From the NCBI GenBank assembly GCA_018907035.1, contig JACCIC010000028.1, forward strand, positions 3,217,001-3,281,000: DNA of 64,000 nt, written 5' to 3'. The notes under the pieces are model-generated. The model had not been told where the DNA came from. It ran no database searches and worked only from the letters and a program-made list of their open reading frames with translations. Of this stretch, positions 49,052 through 61,900 are shown piece by piece (the first letter of the stretch is position 1; the number at the start of each line of letters is the position of its first letter). A program made the position numbers and the translations under genes. This stretch comes from Sycobia sp. Sy_11. Lineage: Eukaryota > Arthropoda > Insecta > Hymenoptera > Epichrysomallidae.

Positions 49052-50445
49052 AAATTAAAATAGTGTGCGTGCGTGTGCGCGTGTGTGTGCGTGTGTGTAT
49101 AAATGAAGCTCGTGTACAATTGTCAAAGAAATGCTTGTGCTAAAAGGCAAAAGCTCGCACTCAAACTCATGGACAGTGTAAAAGTCTTCACTGTACCACC
49201 TGAGACATCGCATATCTCGAATTAAGACTGTAGAAAATGAAAAGAAAACGGCGATGATCTTGATTTTAATTTCGCGATCCTTTATTAATATTATTAACGA
49301 TAATTTTCGTTTTCGAAATAGAGTAGATGCAAATAATTCTACGCCCGTACTTACAATGAGAATGTCCTATCTGCGGGACATACATTTTAATATGAAAAAA
49401 TTTTTATTCATATTTATGATATAAATAAATGATATACAGAATAGTAGGTTCTGAAAATGTACTGAGATATATTAAATTATTATTTTTTGTAAACTTCATA
49501 CAGTTATCTGCATCAAACCATGTTCTACGTGTAATATCTTTCAATGATTTTTTTTTTGGCATTCCACTAATGTAGATACCAATAATCGATGAAATAATCT
49601 GTGTATACGATGTACAATGTTAACATGTGACATACAAGTTTAAAATATAATTTAACGTAAAATTGGACAATGAATGTTATTTAACTCTGATCTAGTCCTC
49701 AATAAACTAGTATTCACATTATAAATATTTCATTTTCCAATTTTATCTTGATTTATATTTTAAATTTATATTCTGTACGTTAATATCGTACATATTTGCA
49801 TGTTATTTGATGGATTATACGTATCTGCATTAATGTAATGTAAGAAAAAATCATTTAACGATATTACAACATGGATTAATAAAGATATTACATACGCTTG
49901 TAGTTATAAGAAGTTGAGAAAATAGATTTTGATTGAATATCAGGAAATTTTAACTGTTAGAACTAGCTACTATTCATATCATCTGTTCATATTTTAGGGA
50001 TGAACGCTAATTTTTCTTATTAGAATCTGTGGCCAGCGATTGGGAAATTCTCCTTGTCAGGGTATGGCATATAAGGTTCATTTGTCTTCTATGGTTTTAA
50101 GAATCTTACATGTGACTCGTTTTTGTTTCCAATTTGATCTTTAAGTTATCTAGAAAATGACCGTTAAGGCCAAACCAAATATTCTCAAGAAACAAGTCCC
50201 ATTACATTGGATATCACATAATAAATTGTATCTACTGGGTTTACCAAAAATTAACTATTTGAAATTCTAGGATATCAACAAATAAAACAAAATAAAACTT
50301 TGAGTAAAAGTTCGTCAATCAATTCGTAGCATCAATTTTAACTTTCGTTTTTAAATAGAAAGTCATGCCTTAGACACCAAAGTTTGAAAGAGCTTTTAAG
50401 CTCTATGATTTCTCTTTGAACCATTTTTTAAAATAATGCTGGCTT
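47440..50445. other. Intergenic stretch downstream of GST
   Basis: AT-rich. It contains a (CA)n run at 48914-48943 and a (TA)n run at about 49009-49048 followed by (GT/GC)n to about 49100. No gene is supported. Confidence 0.55.
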
Positions 50446-50655
50446 GAGGCCTACGATGGCTCGATCGTTAGAGCGAAGGACTACTAACTCGGTGATCCGA
50501 GTTCACAAGACCCGGTCTCGGCCGAATGACACAAGCACCGCTGTAATTCTTTACATGTGCTTTGTTTACAAACACACCGTAGACCTCCATCGCTGATTAG
50601 CACCGGTATTTGGAAGCTTAAATAGAGCGACGTTAAATAACTTAAAAAAAAAAAA
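50446..50655 (+). mobile_element. tRNA-derived SINE, copy 2
   Basis: It aligns end to end with 34973-35174: the same tRNA-like head (TGGCTCGATCGTTAGAGC, GAGTTCACAAGACCC with a small insertion in the B box), the same middle (GACACAAGCACCGCTGTAAT) and the same tail (AGCGACGTTAAATAACTT plus poly-A). No clear target-site duplication remains, consistent with an older insertion. Confidence 0.85.
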
Positions 50656-50659
50656 TACT

Positions 50660-51767
50660 GTCCCGATGCAAAATTATTCAGCGACATCGTTATTTCTGTG
50701 ACACCCTATACATCATCGCATATAATTATTAAAAACTTTCTGTATTCAGAGACCAGTTCTGTAAGCGATACATATTATAAGTGCATGTTTTGTATATTCT
50801 TTTGCTATTTTGAGAGAACAATCTAAAATTTAAAATCTCAGTTTCAATAAATTTTTCTTATATGGTTATTCCAGTGTTTGCATTATTCCAATATTTCTGT
50901 AAGCGCATATGTAAATAAAATTTTTAGTATATCTCATTATTAAAAATTCATAAGACAACGCTCAAATTATTAGTAATGAAGACATGCACGGTAAAGAATG
51001 AAATTTATTGTTTCACAGTGTTTAGTTTTATTATTAATGATGTGCTCTATTAATTGATAAGAGGAGAAAAGCGATTAAAGAGATAGACGCCTTGATTCAA
51101 ATAACTGTCGATGTCATTATTTATTTGAAGCTTTCAGCGTTTCCAAACTAATAATTATCATTAGGCTTATATCGATATTAAGCTTTGAGCAACGCCTCGA
51201 TAACGTGACAATTATATTTTAAGCCATCTTTGCTTTCCAAACTTTCCACCTGAATGTCGCACGCACGAGCCTTTAGAACTAAAAACTGATAGGATTTAGC
51301 AAACCCATTTCGCAAGGATGGTAAAAAAAAAAAAACGAACAGTTATCCTTGCGTTGCTTAATATTTCCTTCTATTTACTGCAACTTTCGACGTTCAAATC
51401 CAAGGTGAGTACGTGAGGTGTCCGAGGTCAATGGTATTTTCACGACTGATATATTGAATATTATCTCCTCTGTGAATGTAATTTCTATTTCGCGACTTCA
51501 ACATTTGCATTGATCCACATTCTCGATAAATATAAACAGTATTTATAGAAGAGCAACAACAGTGAGGCTTTACAGATAAAATAGACATCGTAGAAGAAAT
51601 AATATATTTCTGCTGGAATGGGTGACCGTTATCATTGTATAAAAAAATTACTACAATATTCGAGCTGCTATTAATTCCCTCGCATAAAACTGGTGTGCAA
51701 TAGATTCTTTCGCTGTAAAGATTTTTTTTATCCGCTAATAATACTTCGAAAGTAGATATAGACTTAG

Positions 51768-51840
<73 letters not shown>

Positions 51841-53080
51841 GATAGAGAGATAGAGAGATAGTTCAAATATATTTTTCAATTACTAAATCAATCCACTAAA
51901 GTGAAAAAAAAATTACATTGAAAATCAATTTGTCGTCTTTTAAGTTAAGCTAATTACTTAAGCCAGGACCTAGTCAAAAAAATGATAAGGTTTATTTGCT
52001 CTTATAGTCACATTGTTACCTATACATTTGATTGCTCTTAATATAATTTACTATTATTAAACATTTTTTGAAAATTTATAATATACATTAAATAACATTA
52101 GCAAGAATTTCGAGACAATCTGATGTATATATATAAATCAGGGTTCATTAATATATAAATAAATTGATGTAAAATTTATGCGTTAGATGCAATGGAGGAT
52201 TGAACTCGAAAAACCGGTTTTCTTTATCTACCGGCGAACGTGCATTCTGAAATTTTTAATCTTTCAAAACGAGTTTTAAAAGGAGAAAAAATGAACGAAA
52301 GAGCAGAAGATCTTGTTAAAGGCCAAAGTACTTTTATATTACTTTTAAGACAAACGCCAAATAAATTATATTATAAAATTTTTTAAAAAAGGACACATGC
52401 CTCTTAATGCGAAAAATTTTCATCTTCATAATAATAAGTAACCGGTCGTGAGAATTTATTGTTGAGAGATTATCGTTTGCATTTATCTCCTATATTTATC
52501 AATGAATATTTGATCAGCAGTCGTTTACAAGATATCATAACGATTATATATGTGCAATAACATTGAGCTGTTGATTTTTTTTATCTTAGATATTTGATTT
52601 ATATTAACAAATGAAGACATCAATGGATTGTTCGAAAAATTTTTAACGACTGATATAAAGTAATTATATACTTTTGCGTACTTTAAATCTTAAAAAAAAA
52701 TATTGACACAAAAAAAATGTTTCATTTAACGTAAAGTGTTTTCAATAGTCTTTATATGTATGATAATATCATTTCTTCATAAAAATAATACATTAACGAA
52801 TTTTCTTCGTAACGCTAATTTTATCCTACTTATAAGATAGACAATATTAATATGTTACATATAAATAATACGGCTACGTTCTGGATACATATTTTAATAA
52901 TACATATAATTATAAAATGATTCACTATATTAAGAATATACGCTGAATAAAGTTATTGTTGTAAATTAGCTCATTTCGCGAAGGCTATTTTTGCAAATCG
53001 AGATGCCATTAAACTCGCAATCTAACAACATAACTAGCGTATGATAATAATTAACTTGACTGCGCAATAATATTTTTTGC
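50660..53080. other. Intergenic stretch, no gene recognised
   Basis: AT-rich. A (TA)n-(GATA)n microsatellite lies at about 51770-51860. The minus-strand frame at 51394-51879 is partly translated repeat and has no domain. Confidence 0.55.
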
Positions 53081-53081
53081 G

Positions 53082-53083
<2 letters not shown>

Positions 53084-53140
<57 letters not shown>
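53084..53140. repeat. (TA)n microsatellite
   Basis: A pure TA run of about 57 bp at the edge of the GC-rich block that precedes APN-3. Confidence 0.94.
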
Positions 53141-53142
<2 letters not shown>

Positions 53143-53423
53143 ACTCGATGCATGGTTTTATACAGTCCCGGTGAATTTTCAAAATTTCGATCTGGTCGCA
53201 TTGATGCTGCGCATCGGAAAGTATATATATATATATGTATATATAGGAATCACAGACCAGGGTGATAGGAGAGCGAAAAAGAGAGACAGAAGGGGGGCAT
53301 CCATATCTCTGTCTTAAGAAGAGCGAAGCGGGCCCATCTCTCGCACGCGGTCTTATATACAGCAGATAAGCACTCGGTCGAGAGAGCGACAATTGGCGCC
53401 GCTCGGTTCGGTGTACTTGAATC

Positions 53424-53685
53424 AGAGTGCGTCGATCGTTCGGCAGGGAAAGACTCGCGAGCCCACGACGCTCGCGTCAATTTTATATTTCGATCGGACA
53501 CAAATATACATATATACATATTTATATATGTATATACATGAAGCTCCTCTGCGGCGCGCATAGATAACGAATAAAGTGAATTTAGTGCAAAGCCATTGCG
53601 AGTGAGAATTAGAAATGCACGGTAATGACGCGATTAACGCCGAGAGCTGAATTTGGCACGTCGCTGTAATTGAAGGCAAAATTTG
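53424..53685 (+). promoter_or_regulatory. Candidate TSS and non-coding first exon of APN-3
   Basis: A GC-rich block (about 53150-53690) stands out from AT-rich DNA. It holds an initiator-like AATCAGAGT (A at 53424), AGACTC about 28 bases downstream where a DPE would lie, and a consensus donor TTTG|GTAAGTGA at 53685/53686. A pyrimidine-rich acceptor (CTCCCATAATCTCCCAAG) ends at 55935, exactly at the APN-3 ATG. The exon would be about 262 nt and the intron about 2250 nt. Inference from signals only. Confidence 0.4.
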
Positions 53686-53689
53686 GTAA

Positions 53690-55785
53690 GTGATCATTTT
53701 TATCGGCCTCTGAATCGGCAGAGGCGTGCAAAGGGTACGCGGCTCGAGCTGTATCGCGTTTTAAGCGTTTGGAGCGACTATTGGCAGAAAATTTAATTAA
53801 TTAATTTTAACAGCGAACGATGTGTCATTGTAAGATAATTTTTTTCCATTTTCGCCCTATTTTTTAATGACAAGTTCTAATTTTAAATGGTAATAAAAAA
53901 AAAAACAATGAATTGTCAATCTTATATTCTAAAAGAAAAAAATAGATTTTAATTAGAGTGAGAATCAGTTATAACGAGTGTAACAATTTTTGGTAGTTTT
54001 GAAGTACTTCTTCAAAAAATAAAACAGAAAAAAGATACATATATCGTGACCTGAATATATATTATTTATCAGAATGAAGTCACAAGATTAACTAAAATTT
54101 AGATTGTCTGTCGATCTTAGGCCTAAACATTTTATTATTCTAATTTAAACTTATATCAATTCATTGAATTTAATTTACTTAATTTTCAGATCAACTGTAA
54201 AATTATAGAAGCATTGATAGAGCCTATTCTCTAACGCTAACAATTATTAAATTCTAAAACGAATTTAATTATCCATTAATGATATGGTTTTAATAGTAAT
54301 AGGATATATACAATGTTTTGGAATAGAAATAAAATGTATTTGAATTAACTCTATTCTGAAAATAATTTGTTTCAATTAGACATCGTGTATTCGAACGTGA
54401 AGCGATGTGCGTTATTTAAATAATTTTTTACTAGTTACCTATAGTTCAAGTAATTTTTATTAGAATTTAGAAGCTAAGACATTTACAAAGAAAAGTGGAA
54501 ATCTATTGCTTCTTTAATAAATTAAAATACACCTCTTTTATTTGTTGATCAATAAAAGACAATAGCTATAGAAAATAGCATTCTCAAATATATGACACGA
54601 ATTACATGATATTTTCATATAATCATTTGACTAGTATTAATCATAAGATTTTTGCAATTTTTATAATTTCATATCATTATAGAATCTGCAGGATATTACG
54701 TTATAAAATTTTATTATATGTCATTCTACATTGAAGTTTCATGTAAAGATAATATTCAGTATATATAGCTTTCATTATAAATGGCTTTCTTTAAAATCTT
54801 TAAATAGCTCTTATTTGCTGATATTACACTGATCTAAGTATTATAAAATGATTAAAATAATAAATGAATGACTGTTACTAGCTTTTTTTTTATCAATAAT
54901 TGGTATTAAATAATAATTTTTTCTTTTTATTCCTAATGCGACCATTTCAACTATCTAAGAAAGTACTTTTGAAAGCGAACGATTAGTGTTATTATTCAGA
55001 AAATTTTGTTATAACACACACACACACACACACAGACACGCGCGCGCGCGCGCGCATATATATATATATATATACACATATACATGTATGTATAAGTGTA
55101 ATAGAACTAAAAATCCACATTATATCTAATAATAAGTGATCAATTAGCTATGATCATAACTATTACAGACAAGTGAATTAAAATAATACATATATCTGTA
55201 CAAAAGTAGTAAAGTTTAATTTGAATGGACAATTGTATGAAATCTTGGCTTCCATGTGTCCTTAAAGTTTAGTCAGTATCAACCAATACATGTATATAGA
55301 TTTCTTTTAAATACACTTACGTATTATCCATAAGTTTTTACCGTTGCTTAATTAGCACCTGACATCTCCCACTCCGCATTAGACGAGTAGGAAAATTCAC
55401 TTCGAAACTGCTCGAATTAGACGCTCGCGTTATGTTTCTAAGCTGCGGCAGCGAATCTGTCTTACCTACCACTTTCGAGCAAAAAAATGTCGGAGCGATG
55501 GCTCGACTATAGTACCGATCACGGCGAATCTTCGATCATTGCCATCATTTTTACTCTGACATTTGGCCAAAGTTAGAAATATCTAAAATTGCTCAATGAC
55601 AAGATAGAAAGGGATTAATTAAATATATTATGAATATATATATATATATAATTACACATTCTATTTATAACAATAGTTAATACATTTGCATGCATTAATT
55701 TCTTCAAATAAAAAAATTTTGTATTGTTTTATGAAAAAATTAATAACTTTTAATATAAATTAAGACTAGATTTTTTCAAATCTAC

Positions 55786-55823
<38 letters not shown>

Positions 55824-55930
55824 TTATACATATACATTTATATTTATTATTCTCATGCTTGAATGAATAATAATATGAACAAAATTTTTAATCTGCTCAC
55901 CAGACTTTCCCAAGACTCTCCCATAATCTC
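53690..55930. other. Probable 5' UTR intron of APN-3
   Basis: AT-rich, no open frames of interest. It contains (CA)n-(CG)n-(TA)n at about 55015-55075 and (TA)n at about 55790-55820. Confidence 0.4.
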
Positions 55931-55935
55931 CCAAG

Positions 55936-58900
55936 ATGTCACTCAGTTTCGAGAAATTAGTAACAATTTTCTTTCTGGCAACTATAATCACGACTGCTAT
56001 TAGTATAGCCGAAGTTCTCACTGAACAAAAATTACCGAATGAAAATGGTCCAATTACAATTCAAGCAGAGACGCCTGGGGATAAAGACAAATATCGATTG
56101 CCTAAATCGATCATACCTTTGAAATACGATATTAAGTTATCGGATATCGATTTTGTAAACAGTAACTTCAAAGGTAAGGTACAAATAATCGCTGAAGTGA
56201 CGGAGGAAACCAACGAAATATCTTACCATGTGGGAAATACGATGAAGGTAATGGAAACTAGCGTAGGCATCGAGGGTCTTAGTTTGCTTGATATAGAAAA
56301 AAACTTTCATAATACAACAACGGAAGTATGGACTATCACTTTAAAAGACAAAGTTCCAGCTCCCAATACTTTAACTATTACTTTGGCGTATACTGGGTTA
56401 TTACGAGATACCATGACCGGCTTTTACAAAAGCTCCTACAGAGACCAAACTGATAAAGAAATGTGAGTTTTGTCAGACCAAAAGAAATTCGTCCTAATAT
56501 TTAATATTAGTAAAATCTTTATTCCATTATATTAATGTTTCATTGAAGATGGTTGGCCGGTACAGCGTTCGAGCCTGTTTCTGCAAGACACGCGTTTCCC
56601 TGCTTCGATGAGCCAGCGTACAAATCAAAATTTACAATCAGTATTTCACCACCGGTGGGTTACGATTGCTTAAGTAATATGCCAAAAAGGAATGTAGAGG
56701 GAGCGTAAGTACTGCACTTATCGCCAACTTTATGTATTCTTATAATTTTTATATATTTGTAATAATATATTATTACAAAGAATCTGTAAAATCCCGTAAA
56801 AGTAGCACTTGCAAGGCCAGGTCGCTTTGCATTTACATATCTATTTTCCGGTATTTTAAACATATTCTCCTTTTCAAAGTTGGCACAACTTTGAGGAATC
56901 AGTGTCGATGTCTACGTATCTGGTGGCCTTCGTGATTTCCGACTTCAAGTCCATGTCAAACAACAATGTCAATGTCTGGTCACGACCCAATGCCGTTAAT
57001 CAGCTCGCATACAGCTTGGACATCGGCGCCAGAGTCCTTGATTACCTAGCGACGCTACTCAAGCAGCCGTATCAATTGAAAAAGATGGACATGGTCGCGC
57101 TGCCGGACTTCGAGGCTGGCGCCATCGAGAACTGGGGCCTGATCGCCTACCGTGAAGCCATGATGCTCTACAGCGACGGCGATTCTTCCCTTCTCGACAA
57201 GCAAAGAGTCGCCTCCGTTGTCGTGCACGAGTGCACGCACCAGTGGTTCGGGAATCTCGTTACACACGAATGGTGGAGCTATCTCTGGCTGACCGAGGGC
57301 TTCGCCAGGTACTTCCAGTACATGGCCACTGACAAGGTCAGAATCAAACTTTCGTTCTTTATCATTGCTCATTTGTCACTAGAACGCGATAACTCTCACA
57401 TTCACTTAAACAGACAGACCCGTTTAATTATTATAAGACATTTATGATTAACGCACATAAATTTTTATATTCTTTTCTACAAAGACTTGTTAGTAATTGT
57501 TCTTTGTAACATTTTGGAAGATTTTACACATATTATTTATAAAAGAAAACTCATTTACTGTACTTAAAGTTCTGAAATACATTTTAAATTGCAATATAAA
57601 ATTTTAATTAACATTTTCACACAGATTTATCAACTAATATAAAACGATTAGAATGACAAGAAAATTATGACTATTTTCGTTTCTAAATTAATCGTTTTTT
57701 TCCTCTTTAAAACTTTGTTTCAGTAAAGCCAGATACTAAAAAACTCTTATAGTAATAAATCTAATACGTTTAATATAAAATAAAATTGTTAACATTGAAA
57801 TAATTTAAATACTATAAAATTTATGCATTAAATAGGAACCAATATATAGTTGTTAAATGAAAATATTTAACAAAATCATTGCAGATAGAGACAAGTTGGA
57901 AAATGGATGATCAATTTGTAGTAGACCAGCTTCAAACTGCATTAGCGGCCGACTCTTTGTCGGACTCCAAACCAATGACAAGAAGTGCGACTACTACAAA
58001 TGAAATAAGTTCAGTAGGGGGTGTAATTATTTACAACAAAGCAGCTAGTATTTTGAGAATGATGGAACAATCAATGGGAACAAATATATTTAATTCAGCG
58101 ATAAGCAATTATCTAAAGGATAGGTACATTGCAAATAAATTAAAATTTTATTTTTATACTTTAACATTATATGTCGATTTAAATTTCAATAACCGTTTTA
58201 GTAGACAAAATAATGTATAAAAAAATATGTGATTTGAATAATAATATTACACATTTTGTCATTACTATATTTTGAATACTCCAATATGTAATAACAAATC
58301 AAAATTCATCACAATATATCTAAGCATTGCTTTAACATTGAGTAATAATATAGTACTAATTTATTAGACAATACAAAACATCTACGCCTTCGAATTTATG
58401 GCAAGCCTTCCAAAAAGAAATTGACGCAGCACAGCTTAATGTCTCGATTGCCACAGTCATGAAAACTTGGACTGAAAAAGCCGGTTTTCCCTGCGTATCA
58501 GTTACTATAAAACCGAACGTTATCACTTTGAGCCAGGAGCGATTCTTCCTTCATAAACCAAATCCTCTACCTGAAGAGCAGCTCTGGTCGATACCCATAA
58601 CTTGGCTAACGTCGACTCAGGCCAACAGCGGAGCCAGCCAATCGTCGAAATCCATTCAGATGCTGTCGAAGAAAGATTCTATTTGGAACATTGACAATGA
58701 AAACGCGGACTGGACAATCCTAAACGTTGAGGCTTCAGGTCCGTGAATAAATTTTATCTGGTTCATGCGAAACAGTTTGAAGTGCGAATAAAAAATAAAG
58801 AGCAAAATATTTTTTAGGTTTCTATCGCGTAAATTACGACAAAGATTCGTGGAACAAAATTATCGAAGCTCTGACGACTGGCGATTTTGAAACGATTCCC

Positions 58901-61900
58901 GTACGGAATCGCGCAGCAATCGTGGATGACCTGCTGAACTTAGCCAGAGCTGGTTTATTGGATTACGATATTGCACTGCGTGGTCTCCAATATCTAAAGA
59001 GGGAAAGGAACTATTTACCTTTTAAATCGGCTTTCGCGTCCTTGGACTTTTTGCTGAAAATATTTTCAGACAGCGCAGACGTCGATACTTTAAAAGTAAG
59101 AGTTAAAATAATGACCATTCTTTAGATGAGGCCAACTCGATGAATTTTCGTATCGTTTAATTAATAGCTTAAATTTTTTTATGTAGGAATTTGTTATTGG
59201 ATTGTTCGAAGATATTTATAAAAAATTAACTTACGATGATAAACCAAGTGATGATCATTTGACGATTTTATTACGTCAGGAAATGAATAATAGAGCATGT
59301 AATCTTAAATATACTCCGTGCATTGAAAATTCAAAGAAATACTTTTCTAAATGGATGACTGACAATACACCGTAAGTACATTTTAATATATCTATAACTT
59401 TATGCATTCTTCTAGAAAATCATTACCAAAGAATCATTAAATGTAATTAATAATAATACGTCTATACAATGACAATGTAACACAAGTGAATATTAATATC
59501 TCCATAACAATTACACTTTCTTCCAGAAAATAATAAACAAAGATTTTTTAATTGTAGTAAATTATAACGTCAATTTAGCTAAGCGCTATACAGTAACTTT
59601 TATAACCAAAAATATGAGATTTTAATTGCCATAAAAGAAAATTTTTAACAGAACGTATTAGAAATCATCAATTATCGGGAATAGTTAATTTCTCTGTACT
59701 CGAATATTATAGAAATTAATTTATTTTAGTTTATGCTCTTACGTTTATATTCTTACGTCATTGTTAATATTAAAATCTATTCTAAATATTATTACAACGA
59801 TTATATATAATATTCATAATAACATAATAATCATATAAATAATATTCATATAATTTATCTGTCAAAAAGAATCCCAAATAATCAAAGAACCGCTGCGTAC
59901 TGCACTGCTATTAAATATGGATCTGAAAAAGAATGGGAATTTTTATGGCAGCAATATAGAGTGTCTAACGTCGCAGCTGAACAAGTGACAATACTGAAAG
60001 CTCTTGGATGCTCTACAAATGCAACAATATTAGAAAAGTGTGTGCTTTTAATATAGAAATTAAAATTTCTTTTTCTCAAGTATTAACAAAATAATGAATT
60101 ATAATGAATTATAGGTATCTCCTCACGGCTTTGAAAGGCTTTAGTTCGAGTCTGGTTCGTAAGCAAGACATGGATACAGTTTTTAGTGGAATCTATTCTA
60201 CAAGCTTGCAAGGTGCGGATTTCGTTGTAGAATTCGTTAATAAACAATACGATACTATCTTCAAATAGTAAGTACAAATTATCAACGTTAGATTTTTACT
60301 CTTTTAGTAGGTTTATTGATCATAAAAATGTTATCTAATTCAAAATTAAAGAGATTACGTATTACATAATCGGAAAAAAATCCTATTACTTTTACCCGTG
60401 TGTTTCGAAGAAAATATTTTACGACTTTTGAATTATTAATTTTTAAAAAGGAAATGCACACAATGATTTATCTATTCCTTTAAAACTCCCTTCCTCCCCA
60501 AGGTATTTGGGTTGTCGTATTTACTTGGCTACGTTGCGGAGCGGGAATCACCTGGAAGTAAATCCGGTGGGAGAAATGCCGTTAGAAATAGACGCTTGGG
60601 GATTAACCGGCGAATTGGAATGTTCGAGTTTGATGTTTACGCGGTATTTCGAAAGGTTGAACGGCTATACCATTTTGTCTTTATATCTACTGTTTACGTT
60701 GATGAATATATAAAAATCCAAATATTGAAATTTAACTCAGGGCGTACTATCCATCAATAAAAATATTGATTTTAGTTAATTGGTTAAAAATTAAAAAAAT
60801 AAATATACTCCCAATATTATTATTGTTAATAGATTATATATTTTTGATGAATTAATCAAATGATTACGCTATATTCACTTCGTAAAACTAATTTAAATAA
60901 CGTAAGATAATATATCTAGTTTAAATTAACACTTGAGGCATTTCGCAAAATTAATTATGTGCACGGACAAGTCTTTTGGCTTTTATTTTAGAAGGAAATT
61001 TTATTTAAAAAAAAAAACAAAATTACAATAATTTTAATGAACTGAGAAAAAAACTATTTTGTAAGTTTTGCCCTCGACCTGTGGGGCTCGTCAGTAAAAT
61101 AAAAGGTTGCCTAATGTTAGGCGTATAATGCCTGTTCACAAGGTTTGGAAGTTATAATATAATACTTTTTTTACATTAACTGGAATCGATATTGTGTGAC
61201 AGAAATTTTTGTTCATTCCATGGATGACGTATAATTATTTATTTGTTGAAAATACTCACATTTCGACATTGACGAGAGGAAAAATATGCATTATATATAA
61301 GAAACAATAGAAATAATTTGAAAATATTTTCTATGTGTATCTGAAAATAATAATCTCTGAATAATAATTTTTTATTATGATTCACAATTCAGCTCTCAAA
61401 ATTTATCTTTTTATAATTTTTTTCAGTTACAATGGCAGCAGTGAGATTGAAAGTTTCATGTCAAATGCATTGAAAAGTTATCCTGCAAAAACGCTCGTTG
61501 AAAAAGTTGAGAAATTCATAAGCAACGATAAACGTTACGCAACAATAAAGCAATCGTTAGAAAAGAGTATTATGAAAGTTAAATTAGAGCTAAATTGGTT
61601 CCGCGATAAGTCAAGTAACATTACCAATTGGATTTTAACCAAAAATCAAAACACGACCAATTACCGTCTACCGAATAACGTAATTCCCAGGCACTACTTT
61701 ATGCGGCTTACGCCGTTCCTTATTCCTGGTAACTTTACCTTTAACGGCATCGTTAAAATCACAGCGGATGTAATGAAAGACACGAGAAAAATTGTACTGC
61801 ATTCGGATCAGATAGATGTCAAGGAAATAGAAGTTTTTCAATTAAAGGAGGACTTACGCGAAAAGCTGATTGTAGAAAATTACACGAAAGTTGAGAAATA

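Noticed and set aside
57055..57372. 105-aa antisense frame over APN-3 exon 3
   Set aside because: A mirror of the real GC-rich coding exon; the same explains 62634-63155 on minus.
61377..61426. Independent start codon for the second aminopeptidase unit at 61377
   Set aside because: This ATG lies in the intron before the acceptor TTTTTTCAG at 61426; the frame after it begins with the C-terminal domain of unit 1, not an N-terminus.
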